A stretch of 64,000 bases of DNA from Clarkia xantiana subsp. parviflora (lineage: Eukaryota; Streptophyta; Magnoliopsida; Myrtales; Onagraceae): the NCBI GenBank assembly GCA_036873135.1, contig JAPTYO010000005.1:18000666-18064665 (forward strand). The letters run 5' to 3'. Made by a program: the position numbers and the translations under genes. The notes under the pieces are model-generated. The model worked only from the letters and a program-made list of their open reading frames with translations. It was not told the DNA's origin and ran no database searches. This document shows positions 1-10,282 of this stretch, in pieces. The stretch's first letter is position 1. Every line of letters begins with the position of its first letter.

Positions 1-470
1 AGATAACTCTGGAGTCCCCGATATGAATTGGTACTTGTGATCAGAGGATAAGACTGAGAAACCCGCCTACTAGATAGAGTAGTGGGGAGACGGTTAAGAT
101 ACAGATAGCCTCCCCCGAGATACGCAGGGCGTGCCCGAGATACGCGGAGAGTGGGCGAGATACGCAGAGCGTGGGGCGAGATATATGGAATCCCGAACGA
201 GATATGCGGAATCATTGGTAAAACTGCCAGGCGCGGTTACAGGTAACTGAGTAACTTCCCCTCCTATATAGAGGAAGTTACCTCAGAAAACACACATTCT
301 AATACGAGCTTAGATTACTGCTTACCACCCCATCATTCATATACTCATTTAAGCATCGGAGAGGGATTCTGGGTCACTACCCAGGTCATCCCCTTTTGCA
401 GGATTACGCGGAGCCCAGGAGTTCAAGCTTTCCGTCAAGAACGTAAAGGAGCTTCGCCCGTGATCCAACA
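1..470 (+). repeat. F-family LTR, right part (cut by window edge)
   Basis: It is the copy of 18879-19351 and ends in GTGATCCAACA at 470. It contains a U3 cluster of CGAGATACGC-type repeats (about 110-200), a TATATA box at 265-270, and the conserved leader motif GCATCGGAGAGGG near 354 followed by a CTGGGT...ACCCAG-type hairpin. Confidence 0.9.
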
Positions 471-671
471 GTCACCTACTGCATTTAATAGTTGAGTGAC
501 CGAGAAATCTTTTCGGATTCGGTGGTTATCCTCTGAATATCGGGGAATCTTGGAGGAGGAGATCTGCTTCAAAAGATTTTCTGAGAAGTCGAAAGCCTCT
601 GATGCCGATATCGGGAGGTTTGGAACTGGAAGACACGACGGACTATAAGTCCCTCATGTCTTGGGGGCAAA
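471..671 (+). mobile_element. F2 3' UTR remnant with polypurine tract
   Basis: About 200 bp of retrotransposon 3' internal sequence, resembling the stretch before the F LTR at 18340-18613. It ends in the polypurine tract CTTGGGGGCAAA at 660-671 immediately before an LTR start. The preceding LTR (ending at 470) therefore sits inside the 3' UTR of a second, related element. Confidence 0.75.
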
Positions 672-1308
672 TGATGGGTTTCGACATAGCCGTTAGGCCC
701 ATTGAAGACGAGTAAACGGCGAGATAGGCCCTTTGAGCTCCGAAAGAGGCCTGGAGGGCCAATACGGGAAGTCCCGAAAAAGTCGGTCCCGACATAGGAG
801 CTGGACGCTCCCGATGATACGCCTTTAAGTAGGCCCCGATGATATGCCTTTGAGTAGGCCCCGATACTGAATCCATGAGAATAGTGGCCCTGTCCCGACG
901 ACGAGGGTCCCCGAGCAGTGACCAAAGGAGATAACTCTGGAGTCCCCGACATCCGTCGGGACTTGCCACCTGAGGATGAGGCCGAGAAACACGCCCACTA
1001 CCAGCGTAGTGGGAAGGTGGCCTGAAAAGACGGGACGTGGGCTAATGGGCCGAGATACACGGAACGTGGCAGTTATCCCAACAGGTAACTGAGGTAACCC
1101 CTCCCCTATATAAAGGAAGGAGTTACCTCAGGATGATTACGTTCACTTACATACTGATATTTTCTTACCAGCATCGAGTTACTCATTTAAGCATCGGAGA
1201 GGGATTCTGGGTCACCGCCCGGTCTATCCCCTTCTTGAAGGATTACTTGGAGCGAAGGAGTTCGGACTTCCGTCAAGAACGTACCGGAGTTCCAACCGTG
1301 ATCCAACA
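672..1308 (+). repeat. F2 LTR (637 bp)
   Basis: It starts TGATGGGTTTCGACATAG directly after a polypurine tract and ends ATCCAACA at 1308. A TATATAAA box lies at 1107-1114. The leader motif GCATCGGAGAGGG follows at about 1191. No primer binding site follows it; the next base belongs to the truncated B antisense gene, so it acts here as a 3' LTR that cut B. Confidence 0.88.
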
Positions 1309-3077
1309 CAGGGCATAAAGGAGTAAGAATAAATACTCACAGGAGCAAGGCACGACAGTGCACCCTTAGCACATGCCTGCGCAGCTTCAGGATCACTCGG
1401 GCGAGTCCTCCGATCCCTGGGAGGAATAACCTGCTGGAAGACACGAACTCCCACCTCGGGAGTGGTCAAGCTAACCTCTTTCAAAAAACGAGGTCCTCTA
1501 GCAGAGAAGGGTACCCACTCATCGCCAACAACAAAGTCCTTGGAAGGACAAACCAACTCGGCCCGAGTAAGGGCGGCAACAGGCGGAATAGCTATAAACA
1601 TATGCAAAGATAAACAAGAAGATCCAAGTACACCAAGTATAACAACAATAACAAGATCAACCAATATACCTGTGCGGGGAGGCTCCTCCTCCGAAGTCCG
1701 GTCACTCGACCGGGGGGCAGACATCACAGGTGCAGCAGGCACACGAGCCTCAACTCCCTTCCCTTTGCTAAGAGAAGGAGTCTTCGACACCTCGCCGCTG
1801 CCAGACTTGAGGCACTTGGGATCACTCGAGGGTCGCACTTCGGAGTCGGGACGTTTCGCCTTGGCCCTAGGCGGAGTGTCGGCAGCCGCGACAACTCGTT
1901 CCGTCAAGAGCGGGGATCGACCTACAAACAAGAACAAAGCAAGATAAGAACAAAGGAATTGAACACAGACAAGCATATCAACCTTACAAATATACAACTT
2001 ACCCGCACTCCCTTTGCCACGTCCATGCTTCATGCCCTGGAGAACAGCAGATACATCCGTGCGACCACTCCATGCAGGAGTAACAGGACCACCCCGAGAG
2101 CCCGCCTGCAAGAGGGAAGTTTTTCCATGACACCAGCCCACACCACAACACAATGAAGTTATAAAGATTCATAACATACCAAGGTACCCCCCCGAAGGAG
2201 AAGTGAAAATCCCAGCCATGCGCAAATCTCGCTCCTTCACACAAGACAATGCCATGTATGTACGCGCCTTGTGCGCCTGATACACCTTATTCATCGCCGC
2301 TTTATCAGACTCAGAGAATTCACGAAAAGCCGGCACGGGATCGGGCCTCGTAATCCGAACAATAGGCCAAGTCATCCCAGGGTCGTCAGTGAAGAAATAG
2401 TGTTCCTGCCAATGACTCTTCGACCGGTCGACAGCAGTGACAAAGCGAAGGGTGTTATCCCACTTCACTTTGCCCAACCCAAGATCAGCAAACTCCTCCC
2501 CCCCCCCCCCAATCAAAGGCCATCGAATAGAAATAGAACATAACCCCGACGAATCCAGACGCTAGAGCCGGAAGAAACATCTAAAGAGTAAGGTCGAATA
2601 ACTCCAGGACTGTCGATGACATAGTACTCGGAAGCAAACCCAGTACCGTATCGCGGCAGGTGCAAGATCAAGAGAGGAGATCCTGTAATAACGGCACAAC
2701 TTCCGCAAGTCCGAGCAGTAAGGGAAACGCAACCCCATTCGAATTTGGGAGGCATAAACAGCCGACAAATCATCTGGAGGCACAGTGGGTATTCCCGGAC
2801 TGGCATCAGTGATAATATCAAACGAGAAGAATGCCTCTCCCGAAGGGCAAAGTCCATAACGAATGACGAGACGCTGATATTCATCGCGATCCAATTTGTT
2901 ACCCGCAAAGGTTTGCACTAAGTCCCCTGACTCCACGCGAGGCTCCAACTCGGGGGAAGAAGGTGTATCATCCATAGTATCCGATTCGGAGGAATCCGTA
3001 AACTTTGAAGACTCAGACTCGGAATTCGAATCAAAACGAAATCTAACAAGAGGAGTGGGAATGTGGGACTTACTCAT
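1309..3077 (-). pseudogene. B-element antisense aORF (Transposase_28-like), truncated
   Basis: Function is unknown; such antisense genes accompany Tat-type Ty3/gypsy elements. Reading from an ATG at 3077 (MSKSHIP) the protein has an acidic Ser/Glu-rich N-terminus, then a domain with GLRFPYCSDL and a FRCFF segment typical of the 'putative gypsy type transposon' family. Basic and Ser/Lys-rich exons and the start of a C-terminal module (TTPEVGVRVF) follow. Plausible introns start at GTATGTTATG (near 2180) and GTAAGT. An in-frame TAG at 2562-2564 interrupts the domain, and a poly-C tract at about 2498-2510 lies in the coding frame. The C-terminal coiled-coil exon is missing because the F2 LTR abuts at 1308. 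Confidence 0.8.
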
Positions 3078-4864
3078 GTTTACAAACCCGGCAAGTCGGG
3101 AAGACAATCCTAAGGATAAACGCGCCATTTCCCCACGCTACAACTCCTACAAAGATACAAAAACAACCCATTCAATACATGCACGTGCACCTAACGTGTT
3201 GACAACTACTATGCAACAAACATCCCTCGCTCGAGGGCAACATCACGCTTACAAATCTATAAGTGTTCAACTAATACATAGCGAAAATCCTCTATACCGG
3301 GGCAACTCTATGTTAGTAAGGGCCTCGTCCCAACACTTATATGATTTACATGTGCGTATACACAACTACGTATGTCTATGTGCACCTACATATCCGCGAG
3401 TACCTATACACACCCGCGCCCAACTATATGTGTTTGCATACACTAGCATGTGCTCACACATAATTACATGTGTCTATATGCAGCTATATGTGCACACTTG
3501 CACTTACATGTACCTATGAGTGCCAACATGTGAATACATGCACCTACACATACTCATGTGTGTCTACGTATGCTTACATGCATCTACCTTCGCCTACGCG
3601 GCCTAAGACGGATACCCAAGGTAATAAGTGCAAATACATTTGTAGCACTAACACCTATATGCATATGCTTGTCTAACATGTGTAGGATATGGATACATAA
3701 ATACAAACACTTCATTGGTAATACAAAGCTTAACCATAGCTACAAGCATCTCTATGCCACAAAAAATATGCATACATGTCAAGCCAACATCTCAAGCATT
3801 CAAGAAATGCAATCAACAAGGGAAGTGATATCCCTACTCTATACATACTAGTGGTAAAACACTTAGCCATTTTTATGCTCTTTTTAATATACTAAACTAT
3901 GCTAGGCATTTCATCAAACACTTGGTGGCATGAATGATCAAGTTCAAAATCAAGGCAAAGATTAGCCAAATTGATGCAAGTAAAGACATCACCATACCTG
4001 AAAATGGTTTTAATCAACCCCAAAAAACCGAATCACCTCAAAAAATGAGGTTACATACCCGAGATGATCGCTGGAGTGCCGTCTGAAGCTCCGCCCACCG
4101 TCTGCCGTGATTGCAGCCGTCCCCGCCGCCGTGCTGTCTTCTGCCTCCGGTCCCGCCGCCACGAGCTGGCCCCCCGGTGAATGGTGGTTGGCCGGTGGTA
4201 GAAAGGGTGTGGGTGGATAGGTGGATTGGGTGCTAAATCACTTACTCTCTAAGAAATGGAGAAGACAACTCTAAAAGGGGGAAGACAAAGTGTAGCGGTA
4301 TTTGAATACACTCCCTTATATACATCTGTGTGTAACATCTTTCCCCTTCCATATTTTTCTATCTCCTTTGGAAGGAATTCCTAACACTTATGAATGTTTT
4401 CATGTCCGTGCATACACGCACGCATCTATATACATACGTTTGCATACCCATGTCACGTGTTTACAATTGCAGTCCCGACATGCATATTCTCATACTCATG
4501 TTATCGCATATATACATGCCCATACTTATATGATCTAATTTCATAACATTAAGTATCGTATGCCGACTCCCGTACACGCACACATCATGATCACATATAT
4601 GTTAGCATCCACGTTCATGATCGCATATATGGACTAGAATTGTCATATACGTATATGTCATATATACATGCTTGCTGCACTAATCATGTCTGCTGATACA
4701 ATTACTCCCGTCCGAGCCCACAGAGGGGATGCATCATATCAAGGTCCACTTGCCGACGGACAATAAGTCCACCTCGAGGTAACACCCAAACTTAAATCGA
4801 ACGTATACTCTATCAAAAATAGATTCAAGACGGGGCCACGCCACCACTTGACTCGGGGGAAAAT
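3078..4864 (+). mobile_element. B 3' untranslated region, RY-alternating, with polypurine tract
   Basis: No gene recognised. The stretches 3340-3570 and 4380-4720 are rich in ACATG, ATATG, TGCAT and CACAC steps, which makes them nearly alternating purine-pyrimidine. A GC-rich island with CCGCCG-type runs lies at 4075-4200. The segment ends with the polypurine tract CTTGACTCGGGGGAAAA before the LTR at 4865. Confidence 0.7.
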
Positions 4865-5566
4865 GATGGGTATACGTCCGATTCGGATTCGTTTTATATT
4901 ATTCGGTCTTCGTTTACACGTCAAACCCACCAAACGGTCTCGAATTATTCACCCGCGAGTACTAAAAGTCCGGGGCACGCGCGTACGCGCCCCGGACTTG
5001 TACTGCGTTCAAGTTGTGGGACAATCGGACCCTCCGGATTGTCCCGATACTCCGGACCTCGCGGGATCCTTGCGATACTCCGGTACAGTCCGGATTACTC
5101 CTCTTGGTGACGTACAATCCCCTACGCAAACACTACACGTGCGGACCCTCCCGATGTCAGCTTTACTCCCGTCTATGCCCGGTTCATACTTTACATTAAA
5201 CCGGCGTTGGACCGTTCAAAACCGGGTTCGAGTTGGAAAACTCCTATTTAAGGGACTCCACTCTCCCATTTTCCGACTAATTTGACAGCGGAAGCTCTGA
5301 CCTCTCTCTTACTTTCTCTCTCTAAAATACCTGACTTAAGCTTCGGAGAGGGTTCATCGCACTCCAACCCCCCTTACGTACCCCTTACGTGGTGTGCGAT
5401 ACTGCCCCTCGTGCAGGTATACGGAGACGCACGAGCCCCGACACGTGAAAAAAACCATACAAGTGAGTAACCCGAGGCATCTTCCCGATTCAATAACAGG
5501 GTTCGACATTCTGTCCAGTCCGGGTCTCAATACTACTCTACAACACTATTATATGACATACCAACA
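4865..5566 (+). repeat. B 3' LTR
   Basis: It starts TGATGGGTATACGTCC after a polypurine tract and probably ends at CCAACA (5566); a CAACA at 5545 is an alternative end. U3 holds an inverted repeat with 11-bp arms at 4966-4999 and another with 9-bp arms at 5018-5045. A TATTTAA box lies at 5245-5251. The leader shows GGAGAGGG at 5345-5352 and the inverted pair ATCGCAC (5356-5362) / GTGCGAT (5394-5400). No primer binding site follows. Confidence 0.8.
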
Positions 5567-8500
5567 AGTGATAAAATAACAGGAGGAAACGCAGTTAGAC
5601 ATAGCGCCCGTCATACAAGAGGGAAATCGATACAAGAGTTGGTTCCAGGAAGAAACAACCATCTTTTCAAGTCAGGACAAGTGAAGTTCCCAATCGGGAA
5701 ACTCCGACAATCAACATAGGGAGGAAAACTAGGAGATGAAAACAAGCACAAAGGGGGAAGGGTCAAACATTTGGGAAAACCCGTTTCGACTAAGAGACTC
5801 GAGTTGATTTTCAATCGTTGTGATTTTTTGGAATCGCCACCGTCGACCACCCGAGCTTGTCACCTCGTTCCACCAAGCCATCTTACGCTGATCAACATCG
5901 TCGTGCTCCATCAAAGGGGCCGCATTGAGAAACCCATCGCATTGCCCAACTACAGCCTATCAAGCGCGCACATTTTCAAAGCGCGTGCACCCTCAAAACA
6001 ATTGCGCTTGCAAAGCGCACCCAAATTAAAGATGTTAAAGAGTTCAACTCCGGGTTACACACTAGCAATGTATCAAACTTAAACAACTTCTAAAAGTGGT
6101 GAGCGATTACTCGACGACCAAGGGTATACTCAGCACTAAAGGGGAGAGATAAATTGTAACTCCCAGCCTAAGGTACAAAGAATGATCCCCTAGTCATCAC
6201 AACAGTTACCAAAAGCTTCAACATTAGAAAGATACTGGTTTTGAAAGAGCAACTCTCTACAAGCGAGAGACACCCGCATAATAGATAACGCTAGACACGC
6301 TGTCAGCACCGTCATCTTCCCAGATTACACAACTAAGGGTAATCTGAACCAGAAAAGAGCATAAAGAAAAACCATACACTACCAAAAAGGCGTTATGAAA
6401 ATCTCTCACGCCTAAAGGCCAAGAGGAAATCAAAGACACTCACGGCGGGCGAAATAAACAATAGAGATGCCTGGAGCCCCGAGAACATACAGAAATAAAT
6501 ATCCCAAGAAATGATAAACGACCGTGCGGACACTCATAGCAGTCGTTATGACCGGACGCCCCCATCCGGTGCACAACCCCACTATTTGGATCCGCTGACT
6601 CGACTCAACAACTCGGTCCGTCATGTTTGAACATGACCAACATTTTGATCTACTCTCCCTCAGAAAAGCATCTCAAGAAGATAAACATACACGTCCAAGA
6701 GGTTTATTCAGGGACAACAACTCGAAAAAGATGTTCAAGATTAGACCCCAATTCCCGAGTGAGAAGCAAAATGTGATTGACATCCCATTGGAGAAATTAA
6801 AAGAAGAAATGAGAATGTGGGGGCACCATTCAAATGGCAACCCACAACCACCCCGGAGCGTACAAACTAGCTATTAACAAAGGTGGGGGAGACTTAAACT
6901 CCACCTACCAAAGCGACGGAGAAACAAAACAAGGCAAGAAGCACATTAGCGTCAAACGCCTCCCCTACTACGCAACCCATAGAGGAACACCACCCGACCT
7001 ATGTGATCTCACACAACCGTCAGAAAAGAGAAGAGGCATTCCTCATCACCAGCGAGAAAATCTAAAGATGCAACATTTGCAAAAGAGAGACTGGAACAAC
7101 CAGAATATGAAAAAGGGGATACACCTCCCATCAAGGGCCTTAGGGCATGATAATAGTTCTACAAGATCAACCAAGGAAGAGCTCAAAAGCTTGGGAAGTA
7201 AGGTTTCAAGATCGACCCTTACACTAGACGCATATCTTCATCAAGCACCTTATCAGTGAATGGTAAGAAATTTGGCTTAGACATCCCATCAAGACGAAAA
7301 TCCCAATAAAGAGGGCAGCAGTGGAAAAACCTTCCTTTAAGATCGTACGTCGAACACTTAATGAGTGAAGGTTACAACAAAGGAAAAAAGGAGGAACCCG
7401 TCAACTCAACACACCCCAGACATGTATACGTCTACAAAAAAAAATGCAACTTCTAATGAAGTTATCCTACAAGGCATAGCCAATACGGGGGCAAACCCAG
7501 GGAAAAGCACGAGACAACACTTGCAAACCTAAAGGAATACATCCTTTTTAGGTTCAAGTCCTGGTTCAAGAGAAGCCTGCAATCAAGATTAGAGTTTAGA
7601 GGAACATGATCAATGTGACACTCCCGAAAACCGTTCAAAAATACCCCAAGATAAAAGAAAATGTGAAGCACACTAAGTACCACAACACTTCAAGAAGATT
7701 ATTACAACGCAATTAGATTCCCAAGCCCGGTGTAAAGGGCACTGATCAGACTTGCCAATCAGAAACACAGTTTCAAGTTAAACAAGTCTAGACACCATGA
7801 TATAAGAAAGCTTTTCGACTCAAATACAACCCTTTCCAAGAAACGCTACTCCTATTCGATCATCACCGCAAAAGCGTTTATCTCAAAACACAGGGAAGAG
7901 GGGGCAATAATTTACAGGCCTTCTATGGATACAAACACTAGCAAAACTAGTTACCAAGAGAGTGGAAATCACCCCCACCCAAAAGCAAAAGCTTCCCTCC
8001 CATCTCTAAGAGATACATCCGACAAAGGTATTGTCCAAACCATGGCTATGGTTGAAACAATCAAGCATGAGAAAGAGTAAGTCCTGCAAGGGACACCCAT
8101 CGCACCCAAGCAAGCAGACATATTGAATACAACACAAGATTAGGGATCCCCAAGCATAAGAGGTACCTAAATAAGGAAGTGAACAAGAGGCCTTCAACAA
8201 CAAAACATGAAGGGCGGTGCGATGACCAAACAACTTGGAGAGGGAACCAAATGAACAAGTGCTTGGTAATCCACCTAAACATATAAGTGGAGACTAGAAA
8301 CAAAAGGTAACAAGAACATGTGATGCCACTCCTCATAGAGAAGTTGTAAAAGAGGAAAACAACCTCAACCCCCTGTACGGATTCGTCTTAAGTTGACGAC
8401 AGCAAGATCGCCATCGAAAGGTGATCTACCAAACTCAGGAAAATACCAGGTAACAGGCAATATAGAAGAAAGAAAACTCAAGTAAAGATTCAAAAGGCGT

Positions 8501-9490
8501 ATCAAAGACGCACCCTACCTGGAAAATAACACAAGGTAAAGTCATATTCTGCGCCCTCCAGGAGCCAGTCCTGCGAACAGTTTTAGACGCCCCCAAGAGC
8601 GTATCTTGATAGTAGTTTTAAATTACAACCAAATTCTGCACCCTCCGAGAGCCAATCTCGTGATAACTTTATGTGCCCTCCGAGAGCCAATCTCGTGATA
8701 ACATTATGCGCGCTCCGAGAGCCAATCTCGCGAACACATTCTGCGCCATCCGAGAGCCAATCTCGTGATGACATTCTGCGCCCTCCGAGAGCCAATCTCG
8801 CGAACACATTCTGCGCCCTCCGAGAGCCAATCTCGCGAACACATTCTGCACCCTCCGAGAGCCAATCTCGTGATAACATTCTGCGCCCTCCGAGAGCCAA
8901 TCTCGCGAACACATTATGCGCCCTCCGAGAAGCAATCTCATGATAACATTCTGCGCCCTCCGAGAGCCAGTCCCGCGAACACATTATGCGCCCTCCGAGA
9001 GCCAGTCTCACGAACACATTCCGCGCCCTCCGAGAGCCAATCTCGTGAACACATTCTACGCTATCTGGGAGCCAATCCCGCGAATAGTTTTCGACGCCCT
9101 AAGGGGCATATCCTAGAAAAAAAATTACAACGTCCCCAAGAACGTATCTTGAGAAAACCCTTCTTTCTACAAAGTAAGGATATACGAGAAACATGCAAGT
9201 TTGTTTATGATAACAATGCAGGCATGACAAAAATCCAGTGGAGTAAAGATAAGACACTTCAACAAAAGAGAAGAAACGCGACAACAAGCAAACAAATCAC
9301 AAGTCATGCAAACCAACCAAAGGAGAAGATACGTCTTGCATGCCGCCCTCACATGACCTCTACACGCATTCTGTCTTGCACGTTGCCCTCGCGTGACCTC
9401 TTCTTGCATCCGACTTAAACATTGTCAAGAAAGACTTTAGACAAACGTCGCCCTTGTGCATTGTAAAGCACAACTTCGTACATCGCGAAG
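5567..9490 (+). mobile_element. E element, left internal segment (left duplicate), non-coding
   Basis: This is internal sequence of element E, interrupted at 9490 by D. I find no gag, protease, RT, RNase H or integrase motif. Open frames at 6623-6877 and 6834-7259 (plus) and near 5611-5850 (minus) are unrecognised and keep company only with their own duplicates. A short GCGC-rich patch with self-complementary GCGC pairs lies at 5955-6030. The right end carries the 35-bp hairpin repeat array. E appears to be a large coding-free, non-autonomous element. Confidence 0.6.
8540..9135 (+). repeat. 35-bp tandem hairpin array of E (about 13 units)
   Basis: The period is 35 bp. Each unit contains CGAGA-GCCAA-TCTCG, a 5-bp stem with a 5-nt loop. 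Flanking variants keep pairing with other arms: CAGGA-GCCAG-TCCTG at about 8554, GGGA-GCCAA-TCCC at about 9067, and CAAGA...TCTTG near 8592 and 9129. The long open frames over it on both strands are artefacts of the repeat. Confidence 0.88.
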
Positions 9491-10233
9491 TGATGGATAT
9501 GTGTCCAATTCGGGCTCGTATTTATATTTCGGACCTCGTAAACACGTCAAAAATCACATCGCGGTTTAGAAAACGCCTCCTACGGGTCAAAAACGGTCTG
9601 GAAGCGCGGTACACGCGTCCGGACCGGACCTCCGGATTGCATTGCAACCCAGATGTCCGGGTTGCACGGCAATCCAGACCTCGCCGAATTGCCCAAATTC
9701 GACGAGGTCCGGATTGCTCTATGGGTACTACGCGATTACCGTTACGCGTAGGGAAGTCGAGTTCGCGCATTGCCAATATTGATGACGGTTACCGCTTGCT
9801 TTTGAACCGTCATCAAACCGCTTCAAAACCGGGTCCGGTCCCAAGGTAGCCTATAAATAAGAGGCCTTGGCCACCCATTTTCAGCACATCCTCTCATTTT
9901 GCCCAACTTTGGCACTTTGAGCTCTGACTTCTCTCTAGAAATATTTTCTCTCTCTAGAGTTATGTATTTTAGCCCGATCGTGACTTAGGCATCGGAGAGG
10001 GCTCCACTAGCACCACCCCCCCTCTCTTCGTGCTAGTATTGGCCCTTTGTGCAGGAACGGGCCCCGCAGCTAAGGCGAGGAAGAGAAATAAGAGTAAGAT
10101 GTGCCCAATCGCTAAGACTTGTGCGCAGACCGCCATTTCCCGAGACACAGACTTTACCGACACTCAGCGATAAAACCGAACAACCCACTCAGACAGATGC
10201 GTCCATCCGACCCAGTTCAACCAGGACGCAACA
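9491..10233 (+). repeat. D1 5' LTR (743 bp)
   Basis: It starts TGATGGATATGTGTCC and ends GACGCAACA, followed two bases later by a primer binding site. U3 contains a near-perfect 22-bp-arm inverted repeat (9669-9690 with 9696-9717, 20 of 22 pairs). TATAAATA lies at 9852-9859. The leader has GGAGAGGG (9994-10001), CTAGCAC (10007-10013) and GTGCTAG (10030-10036). Confidence 0.93.
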
Positions 10234-10235
10234 TT

Positions 10236-10259
10236 TGGCGTCGTCTCCGTGATTCGAAC
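10236..10259 (+). other. D1 primer binding site
   Basis: TGGCGTCGTCTCC and following bases sit 2 nt after the LTR, the standard position. The site continues into ATTCGAAC, the complement of a tRNA T-loop (GTTCGAAT), so about 24 nt could pair with a tRNA 3' end. The donor tRNA is uncertain. A serine-type tRNA (discriminator G, acceptor end ACGACG) is the best guess from memory. Confidence 0.75.
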
Positions 10260-10282
10260 AAAAGCTACCTTACCGCAAAGAC

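Noticed and set aside
3359..3851. Plus-strand frames of 60-200 codons in the B 3' region
   Set aside because: They lie in alternating CATG/ATATG sequence, are rich in Cys/Thr/Tyr/His from ACA and TAC runs, and overlap the antisense gene.
4865..5566. B LTR as the 5' LTR of E
   Set aside because: It is preceded by a polypurine tract, followed by no primer binding site, and its U3 is unrelated to the E LTR at 41406.
6623..7259. Two open frames in E (84 and 141 codons) as genes
   Set aside because: Identity between duplicates reflects recent copying. No domain, start context or codon pattern supports them.
8583..9418. Long open frames on both strands over the E repeat (up to 217 codons)
   Set aside because: A repeat of 35 bp shifts frame every unit and happens to lack stops. 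Both strands are open at once, so this is a repeat artefact, not a protein.
10236..10259. tRNA gene fragment
   Set aside because: The T-loop-like sequence is on the complementary strand and sits exactly at a primer binding site. The rest of a tRNA is absent.
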